Source of the DNA: CAZKRU01 sp964555235
GTDB taxonomy: Bacteria; Verrucomicrobiota; Verrucomicrobiia; Methylacidiphilales; CAMAQI01
NCBI GenBank assembly: GCA_964555235.1
Contig: CAZKRU010000024.1
Coordinates: 1-54,788 of the forward strand
DNA: 54,788 nucleotides
Direction: 5' to 3'
Below are positions 1-8,368 of the stretch, one piece after another. The notes under the pieces are model-generated. The model saw only the letters and a program-made list of their open reading frames with translations. It was not told where the DNA came from and searched no databases. The position numbers and the translations under genes were made by a program. Position 1 is the first letter of the stretch; the number at the start of each line of letters is the position of its first letter.

Positions 1-377
1 TCCCCTTTGGCGTGTTTCGCGTATTTCGCGGGAAATGCCCCCTCCTTTTGGATTTAAAACAAATTCCTTCTCACTTAGCGCCTTCGCGACCTTGGCGAGA
101 AACCTCTGGATTTCAAGTACTTAGAATTTTACTTCACCGAGAGGCACCAAGTCACAAAGGAAATCCTTTTGTTGTTTTGGACACCAATGAATCAATAGAT
201 CATCCGATCATCCCAATCCTTAGCGAAGAATTGACGCGCCGGATGGGTTTAAGTCACTTGTAGAAATCGAAAAATCCGCAATTTGATTCAACCGCAACGA
301 CTCGAAGTGCGCGAGGTACCAATCTCTTGGATTTGGGAATAAAATCTCCTCCGTTGCGTCGTTGCGGTTAAAACCCG
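1..377. repeat. Gene-free, repeat-rich left edge
   Basis: No convincing gene lies here. An open frame at 12-263 reads only translated repeat sequence. Bases 1-35 carry a 'ttcgcgtatttcgcggg' type motif. Bases 74-104 are a half copy of the 'cttcgcgaccttggcgag' arm that forms the full stem-loops near 29.9, 49.1 and 53.2 kb. Bases 130-160 resemble the 'caaagccacaaagg' type repeat. Bases 290-301 and 358-369 form a perfect 12-bp inverted repeat around a 56-nt loop, just past the stop codon of the minus-strand protease gene; it may help end that transcript but has no T-run. Confidence 0.6.
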
Positions 378-1445
378 CTACCTCGCCACCAGCGGAACAT
401 TCACGGTATTTCTCAAGACCTGACCCGGGCGCGCCTTGAACAAGGTAATTTGAAAAATAACCGTTTGTCCTGATCGCACCTTCACCAGATCCCGGGGCAA
501 ATCTTCCAGCGCACGAATCGGAGCCCCTCCCATGGACGTAATTAACATTCCCGGCTTCATTTGCGCCTGATCCGCCGGACTTTCCGATTCCACCTCTCCA
601 ATCACGATCCCTTGCTTGACTGGAATCCGAAGTGTACTCGCCAACTCCGGAGTCAATTCTTGAAGCTTGAGTCCAAAACGTTTCTGAAGGATCTCCTCCG
701 GTTTCACTGCCGGCGGCGCTTTCTTCAAGCCCTTCGCAATCGCGATCACGTCATTGACCCACGGCGCAAGGCTCTCTCCGGGAATTGCAAACCCTAATCC
801 CTCAATCACCTGGCCCGCCGCCTTGGCGGAATTCAACCCGACAAAATGCCCATTAATATCGACCAATGGCCCGCCGCTGTTTCCCGGATTAATCGCCGCA
901 TCCGTTTGTAAGAGCCCTTCCATCACATGATTTTCCACCCGGAAGGTCCGGTTTTTGGCGCTGAGAATTCCCGCACTGACTGAATTCTGATAACCGACCG
1001 GATTTCCAAGCGCGATTACCGTCTGACCGAGAAGGTTCGGTGAGAGGGTTTTTAGGTCAAGAAAGGGAAACGGTTTTTTGTCTTCAATCTTGATCACCGC
1101 AAGATCACGGTCCGAATCGCTCGAGATCGTTTTCGCCTGATATTCACTCCCATCCGAAAGAGTTACTTTAATTTTTAAATTTGCCGCCCCTTCCACCACA
1201 TGGGCACACGTCACAATATAGCCCTCGGGCGAAATCAGCGCTCCGGACCCCAGACTTTGAACTTTTTGCTGCACATAATAACGCTGAAAAAAATCGACCG
1301 CAACTTTTTGGGTCCCTTCGGTGTTTATATTCACAACACTCGGCATCGCCTTCGCCACCGCTTGAACGATCGGCTCTTCGGTTGGAGTAATGGCCCAAGC
1401 GTTGATCGAACCAAACAGAATAAACGTCAAGAAAAGCATCTTCAT
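378..1445 (-). CDS. HtrA/Deg-family periplasmic serine protease with one PDZ domain
   Basis: Predicted trypsin-like protease/chaperone acting on misfolded envelope proteins. With the start chosen here (355 residues) the protein opens with an 18-residue signal peptide ending in a small-residue motif. An upstream in-frame ATG at 1475 would put ten residues before the signal peptide and is less likely. The catalytic triad is visible: His82 in VTCAHVVEG, Asp114 in SDRDLAVIKI, and Ser190 in PGNSGGPLV. One PDZ domain covers about residues 240-345, so the architecture is DegS/HhoA-like rather than two-PDZ DegP. The start codon lies 9 nt from the divergent DUF2851 start, so each gene's 5' signals overlap the other gene. 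Family assignment is firm; the specific paralogue is not. Confidence 0.9.
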   Translation of the reverse strand: MKMLFLTFILFGSINAWAITPTEEPIVQAVAKAMPSVVNINTEGTQKVAVDFFQRYYVQQKVQSLGSGALISPEGYIVTCAHVVEGAANLKIKVTLSDGSEYQAKTISSDSDRDLAVIKIEDKKPFPFLDLKTLSPNLLGQTVIALGNPVGYQNSVSAGILSAKNRTFRVENHVMEGLLQTDAAINPGNSGGPLVDINGHFVGLNSAKAAGQVIEGLGFAIPGESLAPWVNDVIAIAKGLKKAPPAVKPEEILQKRFGLKLQELTPELASTLRIPVKQGIVIGEVESESPADQAQMKPGMLITSMGGAPIRALEDLPRDLVKVRSGQTVIFQITLFKARPGQVLRNTVNVPLVAR

Positions 1446-1454
1446 CGGAAACTC

Positions 1455-2972
1455 ATGAAAGCAGACTCCCCACAAAAAGACGAATCGAAAATTGATTCCT
1501 TACCTGGTAAGGACCGCTCTCCTGCCCGCCCCGAACGCTTTTCGGGGAGCGGTCCGGGCTTAAGAATCGGACGTCTCCCCGAAAAACATTCGGGGCGGGC
1601 AGGAGATGCGTCCCTACCAACTGAGCTCGAACTGCAACAAATCTGGTTCGAACAATGGTACCCACGACGCCTTAAAACCGATGACGGCCAAACGATCGAA
1701 TTGATCCAGCCCGGGCTATGGAATCACGGCGCAGGCCCCGACTTTCATCAGGCCGCCCTTCGACTTCCCGACGGAACCCTTCGCGTCGGAGCGGTGGAGG
1801 TTCATCTTCAGGCAGAAGATTGGCATCGGCACGGGCATCATGACGATCCTGCCTATGACGAAACGATTCTTCATGTCGTCTGGGAGAGCCAAGAATATCA
1901 TCCCGCCACCAGTCAATTTCAACGCATCCCCCAAGTCGTCCTTCGTGATCAACTCTCGATTCCTTGGACTCAACTTCAAGAGACCCTTGAAAGCTCATCC
2001 AGCGCGCGAAGCGCATTGGCGCATCCGGGACTTTGTCACCAGGAGATGAAATTTTATTCCGCCGAGCGCATTGCGGAAGTCTTGGAAACGGCCGGATGGT
2101 ATCGTTGGCGTCTGAAAAACCGTCGTTTCAGCGGGCGAATTGCCACCGTCGGCTGGCATCAAACCGTCTGGGAGGCTCTCGCTGAAAGCTGTGGCTATCA
2201 TCAAAACAAAATTCCATTCCGGCTTCTCGCCCAACGTCTCCCCTTTCGAGTCCTTGCTCCCCGGAAATTGAGAGAACGTCAGGCTCTCCTCTTCGGTGTT
2301 GCCGGTTGGCTTCCTTCCTCGGAATGGGAACGACTCCCCACTGAATCCAAGAAAGAAGTTCATACGCTTTGGGCGGAATGGTGGAAAGAACGCAGTCACT
2401 ATATTCACACCATCCTCCCCCACTCCCTCTGGCGTTTCAGTGGACTGCGCCCGGTGAATCGTCCGGAACGACGCCTCGCCGCACTTGCGGTTATTTCGGG
2501 AAAAATCCCCGAGCTGGTTCAAGCCATTCGGATCGGCGACGAGAAACACTTTTCGACGATCCTAAAGAAAATCAAAAATCCGTTTTGGGAATCACACTTC
2601 ACGTGGAACTCCCACCAGAAACCGATCCAACTCCTCGGAGAACAACGGATTCAAGAAATCCTGATAAACGTTTTCTGGCCGATGGCGGGAATTCATTTCC
2701 CGGAAGAAGCCAAAAAGGGACTCGGACAAATCCGATGGGGATCAAATCACGCCACTCGAATCGCTCACCAGCGCGTCCTCGGCGGAACCTCCTTGGGAAA
2801 TTCCCGGAAATCAGCGCTCGTTCAACAGGGCCTCATTCAAATCTACCGGGAATTTTGTCAACAAGATGCCACGGAATGCTTGGACTGTCCCTTTCCTGTC
2901 ATGGTTCGAAATCGCGTCCGCGTGGAAGAAGCAGATGAATATCCCCGCCAACGGCAATCTGTGAAAATTTGA
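1455..2972 (+). CDS. DUF2851 family protein with repeat-derived N- and C-terminal ends
   Basis: About 505 residues. From residue ~56 the protein matches the conserved DUF2851 core: an LQQIWFEQ opening, then 'DGQTIELIQPG..N..GPDF', 'GAVEVHL...DW..HGH..D..Y' and 'LHVVW'. A Cys-rich tail (C-x6-C-x2-C pattern near ECLDCPF) suggests a metal site. Function is unknown. Residues ~17-55 are encoded by a long palindrome (1505-1619) and are Pro/Gly/Arg-rich, unlike the rest. No ATG or GTG lies between that palindrome and the conserved core, so the start must be at or before the element. The last ~9 residues and the stop fall in a second dispersed repeat. The gene is either functional with a tolerated insertion or translated from an unrecognised start. 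Confidence 0.8.
   Translation: MKADSPQKDESKIDSLPGKDRSPARPERFSGSGPGLRIGRLPEKHSGRAGDASLPTELELQQIWFEQWYPRRLKTDDGQTIELIQPGLWNHGAGPDFHQAALRLPDGTLRVGAVEVHLQAEDWHRHGHHDDPAYDETILHVVWESQEYHPATSQFQRIPQVVLRDQLSIPWTQLQETLESSSSARSALAHPGLCHQEMKFYSAERIAEVLETAGWYRWRLKNRRFSGRIATVGWHQTVWEALAESCGYHQNKIPFRLLAQRLPFRVLAPRKLRERQALLFGVAGWLPSSEWERLPTESKKEVHTLWAEWWKERSHYIHTILPHSLWRFSGLRPVNRPERRLAALAVISGKIPELVQAIRIGDEKHFSTILKKIKNPFWESHFTWNSHQKPIQLLGEQRIQEILINVFWPMAGIHFPEEAKKGLGQIRWGSNHATRIAHQRVLGGTSLGNSRKSALVQQGLIQIYREFCQQDATECLDCPFPVMVRNRVRVEEADEYPRQRQSVKI
1505..1619. repeat. Family A palindrome inserted in frame in a coding sequence
   Basis: Two 52-nt arms (1505-1556 and 1568-1619) are near-perfect inverted copies around an 11-nt spacer. 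The outer ends read tggta..gga and tcccctacca-like, and the arms carry 'cctgcccgccccgaa' and 'ttcggggag'. The outer ends resemble the independent palindrome at 5237-5312, so the two appear to belong to one dispersed family. The element keeps the reading frame open across the DUF2851 gene. Confidence 0.85.
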
Positions 2973-3045
2973 GTGAATCTGCGGATAAAAACAGCTGCGA
3001 ATTTAATCCGCAGATTTCCGCAGATGGACACAGATTTCAGATTCA
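2960..3045. repeat. Dispersed 'ccgcagatttccgcagatggacacag' repeat
   Basis: The block contains gaatctgcggat and atccgcagattt as an inverted pair, plus acacagattt. It resembles a repeat type common between genes of environmental bacteria. It overlaps the last codons and stop of the DUF2851 gene. A short minus-strand frame here is a translated repeat, not a gene. Bases 3046-3157 show nothing further except a small atgggt/acccat hairpin directly before the next start codon. Confidence 0.65.
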
Positions 3046-3157
3046 CAAACCATCAAAAAAACTCACCCGCAAAGCTGAGTTGCACCCGAAGAAAACCTCC
3101 CGCCACTTCAAAGCTTGCTATTAACCTCTGCCTGCCTATGGGTAAAAAGAACCCATT

Positions 3158-3745
3158 ATGAATCCTCTCCTTCATCGAAATCTCTACCTTGTTAAAGAGC
3201 ACACCGGAATGTTCAAAGCCGCCAATAATTTCGATGTTCTAGACCCCGAGACCGGAAGTCTCCTCATGGAGTGTCGAGAAGAAGGGCTGGGGCCCATCAC
3301 CAAGATTCTCCGGTTTACAGACTACAAGCGAATGACCCCTTTCGATATTCAAATCCGAACTCCCCAAGGTGAACAAATCATTCGAGTCAAACGAGGGGTC
3401 TCCATTTTTCTTTCAAAGGTCGAAGTCCTGGACGAACAAAACCAGTTCATTGGGAGCTTTCAGCAAAAGCTTTTTTCCATTGGAGGCGCCTTCACCGTAC
3501 TCAACGCCGAAGGCAATGCGATCTGCGCCCTGAAAGGAAAGTGGACCGGGTGGGATTTCAAATTTATGGATGGTGAAACTGAGCTCGCACATGTGACTAA
3601 AAAGTGGGCCGGCCTTGGAAAAGAACTTTTCACCACCGCGGATAACTACATTCTACAAATTTCCGAGAGCGTCTCCACGGAAACCTCCACCCGGCAATTA
3701 ATTCTCGCTGCAGTGATGTGCATCGACATGGTTCTCAAAGAATAA
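3158..3745 (+). CDS. LURP-one-related / scramblase-like beta-barrel-fold protein
   Basis: 195 residues, no signal peptide or membrane segment. The pattern of short beta-hairpins, with a phrase like 'YLVKEHTGMFKAANNFDVLDPETG' broken by turns, and the later 'LFSIGGAFTVLNAEGNAICALKGKWTGWDFKFMDGETELAHVTKKW', matches the LOR/Tubby-C-like fold of LURP-one and phospholipid-scramblase relatives. The C-terminal hydrophobic helix (residues ~180-190) is typical of Tubby-like folds. The bacterial function is unknown; the protein probably binds lipid or another ligand in the cytoplasm. It stands alone before the GT39 gene, with 53 nt between them. Confidence 0.7.
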   Translation: MNPLLHRNLYLVKEHTGMFKAANNFDVLDPETGSLLMECREEGLGPITKILRFTDYKRMTPFDIQIRTPQGEQIIRVKRGVSIFLSKVEVLDEQNQFIGSFQQKLFSIGGAFTVLNAEGNAICALKGKWTGWDFKFMDGETELAHVTKKWAGLGKELFTTADNYILQISESVSTETSTRQLILAAVMCIDMVLKE

Positions 3746-3798
3746 TTCCGCACGCTTTTTCCCGTGATCTTTTCCGCCGCTTATGAGATAAACCGGCC

Positions 3799-5232
3799 GT
3801 GAAAAATTCCCGGGTTCTCCTTTTTCTCTTGGCGATCACCGCCTTTCGGCTCTGGTTCTGCACCTATCACGAACTCGTGGCGGATGAAGCCTATTATTTT
3901 CTCTGGTCGAAACATCTCGACTGGAGTTATTACAGCAAAGGACCGCTCATTGGCTGGACGATCGCCCTGGGAACCTTCGTTTTTGGCGACACCGTCTTTG
4001 GAATTCGATGGCTCTCCGTCTTGCTCTCAGCAGGAACCGGCTGGCTCCTTTTTCGACTCGGTTCTCGGCTTTGGAATCCCCGCGTCGGTTTCGCCTGTCT
4101 CCTCGTCGGTGCTTTGATGCCGCTCTATGCGATCGGCTCCGTGCTGATGACGATCGATCCGTTAAGCGTTTTTCTTTGGGTCCTGGCCGTTCATACGTTT
4201 CTCAACGCCGTGGAACTGAATCGCTGGCGCGACTGGCTCATGACCGGCTTCATCGTCGGACTCGGATTTCTCGCAAAATTCATCAATGCTTTGGAACTCC
4301 TCTGCTTTGCCTTGATTCTCCTCATGGATCCCGAAAGACGCCGCCTTTTCTTCTCATGGAAATTTGCCGGAATGCTCGGAGTGGTCGCTCTCTGCACGTT
4401 GCCGGTCATCCTTTGGAATCAAAACCACGGATGGATTACCGCCACCCACCTCCAACAACGGGGACAGCTCAACCACGCCTTCCAGTTACGCCCCAAAGAA
4501 ATGTTTCAATTTGTCTACATGCAGGGAATTGTTCTCTCACCGCTTTTCTTTTTCGGCCTCATCGCCGCGACCATTGTTGCACTTCAGAAATGGAAAACGG
4601 ATTTTGCAACGCGTGTGGCGCTTGGACTCTTTCTTCCCGTTTTTGGATTCTATTGGATTCTGAGCTGGAACGACAATGGCGAAGCAAACTGGACCGCCAC
4701 TTCGTTCATTGGAGGAATTCCCCTTCTCGTCGTCTGGGCGCTCGATCTTTCCGAGCGTTCGATTCTTTGGCGTCGCATCGTTGCATTTGCCGTCGTCTTA
4801 GCCTTCATTCAAACCGTCGCCATTCATGACACCTACTGGCTCCATCTCCCTCGAAAATCCGACCCTGGGATTCGACTACGCGGCTGGAGCGACTTAGGAA
4901 AAAAAATTCAAGCGATTCGAAATCAACACCCCGAGGCGATTCTCATTGGAAACAAATATCAGACCTCCAGCCTTCTCTCTTTTTATCTCCCCGACCGACC
5001 GACCACCTTCATCCCCAAACGCGCCCTTCTCGAAAATCAATTTTCATTCTGGCCAAGTTACCCCTTAACTCCAAAAACCACCGCACTTCTTGTGACCGAT
5101 TCCATCAACGAAATGCCGGAAGTCATTCCACAGCAATTTAGGAAAGTCGAACTCGTCTCTGATTTTTGGACCGAAGACCGCGGTCGCCAACTCTACCGTT
5201 TTCAAGTCTATTTTCTCTCAGAAGCGCACTGA
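3799..5232 (+). CDS. GT39/PMT-type polytopic membrane glycosyltransferase
   Basis: 477 residues starting at a GTG; the ATG upstream at 3784 runs into a stop within four codons. About ten or more hydrophobic segments follow an N-terminal loop with 'HELVADEAYYFLWSKHLDWSYYSKGPL'-type spacing. The acidic pair of this loop (VADEAYY) is the signature of lipid-phosphate-sugar-dependent transferases (PMT_2/ArnT-like). A soluble domain of about 130 residues closes the protein. The enzyme likely moves a sugar from a polyprenyl-phosphate carrier to an envelope acceptor on the outer face of the inner membrane. Acceptor and sugar cannot be told. It converges on a GT2 gene, with a palindrome between them. 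Confidence 0.85.
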   Translation: MKNSRVLLFLLAITAFRLWFCTYHELVADEAYYFLWSKHLDWSYYSKGPLIGWTIALGTFVFGDTVFGIRWLSVLLSAGTGWLLFRLGSRLWNPRVGFACLLVGALMPLYAIGSVLMTIDPLSVFLWVLAVHTFLNAVELNRWRDWLMTGFIVGLGFLAKFINALELLCFALILLMDPERRRLFFSWKFAGMLGVVALCTLPVILWNQNHGWITATHLQQRGQLNHAFQLRPKEMFQFVYMQGIVLSPLFFFGLIAATIVALQKWKTDFATRVALGLFLPVFGFYWILSWNDNGEANWTATSFIGGIPLLVVWALDLSERSILWRRIVAFAVVLAFIQTVAIHDTYWLHLPRKSDPGIRLRGWSDLGKKIQAIRNQHPEAILIGNKYQTSSLLSFYLPDRPTTFIPKRALLENQFSFWPSYPLTPKTTALLVTDSINEMPEVIPQQFRKVELVSDFWTEDRGRQLYRFQVYFLSEAH

Positions 5233-5236
5233 GCCT

Positions 5237-5312
5237 TGGTAGGGACGCCTCTCCGTAGGCGTCCGGGTCAAAATCTAAGGGGACGGACGCCTACGGAGAG
5301 GCATCCCTACCA
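5237..5312. terminator. Family A palindrome between convergent genes; supplies a stop codon
   Basis: 29-nt arms at 5237-5265 and 5284-5312 differ at one position and flank an 18-nt spacer. The core reads tggtaggga.gcctctccgtag. The minus-strand GT2 gene ends inside the right arm: its last codons and TAG stop are palindrome sequence. The plus-strand GT39 gene stops 4 nt before the left arm. In RNA from either strand this would fold into a very stable hairpin, so it could serve as a two-way transcript end, although there is no T-run. Confidence 0.75.
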
Positions 5313-6016
5313 GTAAACAAGCACCGCTCCCGGATTAATCGCAGATGCATTTGAAACAAGAGCAGGTTGTCGCGGCCGTATCGGAAATGGGAGACGCCTC
5401 CTTCGGATTTTTGGTAATAACGGACCGGAACTGGGAGATTGATCGCAGGAACGCCGGCCCAGGCAAGGCGCACGGCAATTTCGGAATCGAAGTCAAAACG
5501 GCGTGCGGTCGAAATGCTCTCCAAAATTTGTAATGCCGGAGCGATTGGATAAATCCGAAATCCAAAAAGCGCATCATGAATAAAAGTGTTTTTTGCCTCC
5601 CACTGAACCAGGGCATTCCCAACCTTGCGCCACCAGACACGCTCCCACGGCGCATTGGAATCAAATTGAGGCCATCCAAGGATCATCGCGTTCGGATTTT
5701 CTTTTGCGGTTTTTAAAAAAGTCGAAATCGCTTCCGTCGGATGTTGTCCATCCGAATCCATCGCCAAGGCATGGGTGTGACCCGCAAGAACAGCCGCCCG
5801 AAGGCCCGTCAAAACGGCCGCCCCCTTTCCTTGGTTTTGCGAATGACGAATGACTTTCAAATACGCCTCTTGCTGAGACTCCAAAAATCGATCACTCCCA
5901 TCCGTACTTCCATCCACAATTACCCACGTCGGAATTCCACATTTCAGCGCCGCTTCCACCGTCGGACGTAAGAGTTTTCCGGCGTTATACGTCGGCATCA
6001 GCAGGCAGGGATTCAT
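5291..6016 (-). CDS. GT2-family glycosyltransferase (polyprenyl-phosphate type)
   Basis: 241 residues, soluble, GT-A fold. Visible motifs are the nucleotide-binding MPTYNAG start, VIVDGSTDGS at residues ~33-42, and the metal-binding MDSDGQHP near residue 86. There is no C-terminal membrane segment. The family makes polyprenyl-phosphate sugars or transfers sugars to glycans; a role feeding the neighbouring GT39 enzyme is an inference from proximity. The last seven residues come from the family A palindrome, so the native C-terminus was probably replaced when the element arrived. The gene follows coaD with 32 nt between and likely shares its transcript. Confidence 0.85.
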   Translation of the reverse strand: MNPCLLMPTYNAGKLLRPTVEAALKCGIPTWVIVDGSTDGSDRFLESQQEAYLKVIRHSQNQGKGAAVLTGLRAAVLAGHTHALAMDSDGQHPTEAISTFLKTAKENPNAMILGWPQFDSNAPWERVWWRKVGNALVQWEAKNTFIHDALFGFRIYPIAPALQILESISTARRFDFDSEIAVRLAWAGVPAINLPVPVRYYQKSEGGVSHFRYGRDNLLLFQMHLRLIRERCLFTGRDASP

Positions 6017-6048
6017 GAGTAAACAGCAATACCTTCAGCGAGAGACGT

Positions 6049-6537
6049 CTACTTTTTTGAAAACTTCAAACGCAATGCCGCTTGAATGGAGGGAGGAACA
6101 AAAGCACCAATGTCTCCTCCCAATCGCGCAAGCTCACGGACGATGGAAGAGCTCAAATAGGTATAGCTTTCCCGAGGCATGAGAAAGATCGTTTCGACAT
6201 CGGGCTTCAGCTTGCGATTGGTCAGGGCGATCTGAAGTTCGTATTCAAAATCGGAAACCGCGCGAAGACCTCGGACAATGGCACACGCTTCCTGCTTCTC
6301 CACAAAATCGACGAGCAGCCCATCAAGACAAGTCACAATCGGAGCAGGATTAAGGTCTTTCGTCGTTTCCCGAACCAAGGCCACACGCTCCTCCAAAGTA
6401 AAAAGTGATTGCTTGGAAGAATTGGCCGCGACCGCAATAACGACTTCATCAAATAATTTTTGCGCGCGCACCAGCACATCAAGATGCCCATTGGTGATCG
6501 GATCGAAACTTCCCGGATAAACAGCGCGTTTTTTCAT
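6049..6537 (-). CDS. coaD: Phosphopantetheine adenylyltransferase
   Basis: 162 residues, the usual size. It catalyses the fourth step of coenzyme A synthesis, joining ATP and 4'-phosphopantetheine to give dephospho-CoA. Motifs include the nucleotidyl-transferase signature GSFDPITNGHLD at the N-terminus, the RGLRAVSDFEYE substrate loop, and YLSSSIVRE near the C-terminus. An AAAGGA ribosome-binding site lies about 6 nt before the ATG. It sits 18 nt downstream of murA and upstream of the GT2 gene, consistent with a three-gene transcript. Confidence 0.96.
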   Translation of the reverse strand: MKKRAVYPGSFDPITNGHLDVLVRAQKLFDEVVIAVAANSSKQSLFTLEERVALVRETTKDLNPAPIVTCLDGLLVDFVEKQEACAIVRGLRAVSDFEYELQIALTNRKLKPDVETIFLMPRESYTYLSSSIVRELARLGGDIGAFVPPSIQAALRLKFSKK

Positions 6538-6555
6538 GAGAATCCTTTGACAGAA

Positions 6556-7812
6556 TTAGTGAGCCCGCTCGATTTGCGCTCCGACTGCACGCAATTTGTC
6601 GTCAATTCGTTCATAACCGCGATCAATGTGATAGACGCGATTCACGACCGTACTCCCACGAGAAACGAGTCCTGCAATCACAAGTGCTGCCGAAGCGCGA
6701 AGATCCGATGCCATGACCGGAGCACCACTCAGATGATCTACCCCGGTGACGATGGCCGTCGCCCCTTCCAAATCGATCTTGGCTCCCATCCGCTTGAGCT
6801 CGCTCAAATGCATATAGCGATTCGGAAAAATCTTTTCGGTAATCACACTGATTCCCGGAATCACACACGCCAGCGCACAAAATTGGGCCTGCATGTCGGT
6901 CGGAAACCCGGGATAAGTTTCCGTGACAATTTCCATCGATTTCAAAGGCGCCTCCGCACGAATCCGAATCGATGTCCCGCGATTTTCCAAATGAACCCCG
7001 CAATGCTTCATGCGATCCAAAACCGCCGCGAGATGATCCGCCTGTGTATTTTCCAACGTCACATCGCCGCCGGTGATTGCTGCTGCCACGAGAAAAGTTC
7101 CCGTCTCGATGCGATCCGGAATCACTGTATGCTCAACGCCATGGAGCACATCAACTCCATCGATTTCCATTCGGCGCGTTCCATGTCCGGTAATTTTTGC
7201 TCCCATCTTAATGAGGCACTCCGCGAGATCCCTGACCTCCGGCTCACACGCCGCACTTTCAATCACCGTTCTTCCCTTGGCCCGGGTCGCCGCCATCATT
7301 AAATTATCGGTTCCCAGCACCGTGGAACCAAATCGACCCCCTAAAAAGATCTCCGTACCAATGAGCTCCTCGGTTTTCGCATGAACATTTCCTTCTTCCA
7401 CTTGAATCTGAGCTCCGAGTGCTTCCAGACCTTTTAAGTGAAGATCAATCGGGCGATCCCCAATCACACAACCGCCCGGGAGAGAGATCGTCGCCTGACG
7501 ACATCGGGCCATCAACGGTCCAAGAACACAAATCGAAGCGCGCATTTTTCGCACGAGATCGTACGGAGTCTCCGAATGAATCTTTTCCGCACAAACCGTC
7601 ACCGTCCCCTTTTCAAAAGTCACCACGGCTCCGAGATGCCGCAAGATATCAATCATATAGCGAATATCGCTCAGATTCGGAACGTTATGCAGAATACACT
7701 TTTCCGGAGTCAGCAACGTCGCTGCGAGAATCGGAAGGGCGGAATTTTTAGATCCACTGATCGAAATTTTCCCCTGCAGCGGAACCCCACCCTGTACAAT
7801 AAGTTTATCCAC
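6556..7812 (-). CDS. murA: UDP-N-acetylglucosamine 1-carboxyvinyltransferase
   Basis: First committed step of peptidoglycan synthesis: transfer of enolpyruvate from PEP to UDP-GlcNAc. I chose the GTG at 7812 (418 residues) because a GAAAGG site lies 7 nt upstream and the product then starts MDKLIVQGGV as in the family. An ATG at 7833 would add seven residues. With this numbering the conserved residues fall at the textbook positions: Lys22 in SGSKNSALP and Cys115 in LPGGCVIGDRP. The cysteine is the fosfomycin target, so the enzyme should be sensitive. EPSP-synthase-type repeats continue to the end. Confidence 0.97.
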   Translation of the reverse strand: MDKLIVQGGVPLQGKISISGSKNSALPILAATLLTPEKCILHNVPNLSDIRYMIDILRHLGAVVTFEKGTVTVCAEKIHSETPYDLVRKMRASICVLGPLMARCRQATISLPGGCVIGDRPIDLHLKGLEALGAQIQVEEGNVHAKTEELIGTEIFLGGRFGSTVLGTDNLMMAATRAKGRTVIESAACEPEVRDLAECLIKMGAKITGHGTRRMEIDGVDVLHGVEHTVIPDRIETGTFLVAAAITGGDVTLENTQADHLAAVLDRMKHCGVHLENRGTSIRIRAEAPLKSMEIVTETYPGFPTDMQAQFCALACVIPGISVITEKIFPNRYMHLSELKRMGAKIDLEGATAIVTGVDHLSGAPVMASDLRASAALVIAGLVSRGSTVVNRVYHIDRGYERIDDKLRAVGAQIERAH

Positions 7813-7939
7813 AATAGAACCTTTCAGAGTCATCTAAGCGGAATCAGGAACCGGGAGCAAGCCTTGGATCTGGAGAAAGAGAGAGATCAATCTTGAAGGA
7901 CTTGCGCTCCCTTGCTTCAATCCCCTTGAACGAGGAAAA

Positions 7940-8368
7940 ATGCCAAAAAAACCAACCCGATTGGCCGAGGCTCAAACAAGTGCCATCTCTGTAGCCTCTT
8001 CAGCTTCTCTTGTTAAAAACTCTGCACCTCAGACTCCTCAAAAGGGTCCAAGTCGAATCATGTACATTGAGACAAAGGGCGGCAAACTTACAGGAGCAGC
8101 ACGCATCGGTAGGGTAACGTTTTCGAAGACTTGGAAAACCATTTACTACAAAAACCAGGTTTTTAAGCGACTCCCCAGAGGGGGATTTAAGTCAAATTAT
8201 TACGACTCTGAAACAAGAGAAGATTATTGGATTTCCGGGCCTAAGAAAGATGGGAGCGATCGACTCTATGGGGAGAGAATTCCCATCGAGATTGATGATG
8301 AGGTCCGTGAAGAGTATTGGTGTGACATTCGCAATCAACCCGAGCGAAGCGATGAAAAAACAACCTAG
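7940..8368 (+). CDS. Small conserved protein of unknown function
   Basis: 142 residues. The first ~38 are Ala/Ser/Pro-rich and look disordered. The rest is a compact conserved domain with 'YIETKGGKLTGAARIGRVTFSKTWKT', then FKSNYYDSETREDYWISGPKKDGSDRLYG and DEVREEYWCDIR in short blocks. I recognise this domain from small bacterial proteins that are sometimes mislabelled as a DXP-synthase piece; no enzyme motif is visible and I assign no function. A GAGGAAAA ribosome-binding site precedes the ATG. The end overlaps the next gene by 17 nt, suggesting coupled translation with the PhyH-type dioxygenase. Confidence 0.75.
   Translation: MPKKPTRLAEAQTSAISVASSASLVKNSAPQTPQKGPSRIMYIETKGGKLTGAARIGRVTFSKTWKTIYYKNQVFKRLPRGGFKSNYYDSETREDYWISGPKKDGSDRLYGERIPIEIDDEVREEYWCDIRNQPERSDEKTT

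Noticed and set aside
12..263. 83-codon open frame at the left edge
   Set aside because: It reads through several dispersed repeats (the 'ttcgcgtatttcgcg', 'cttggcgag' and 'caaag' types) and has no family pattern or ribosome-binding site.
1200..1454. Upstream extension of the DUF2851 frame to an ATG at 1200
   Set aside because: It lies wholly antisense to the protease gene, including its signal peptide, and adds no conserved sequence.
2858..3046. 62-codon minus-strand frame
   Set aside because: It is a translation of the 'ccgcagattt' repeat and the antisense of the DUF2851 end.
6460..7302. 280-codon plus-strand frame antisense to murA
   Set aside because: It is a shadow of the murA coding sequence; murA has all its catalytic residues.
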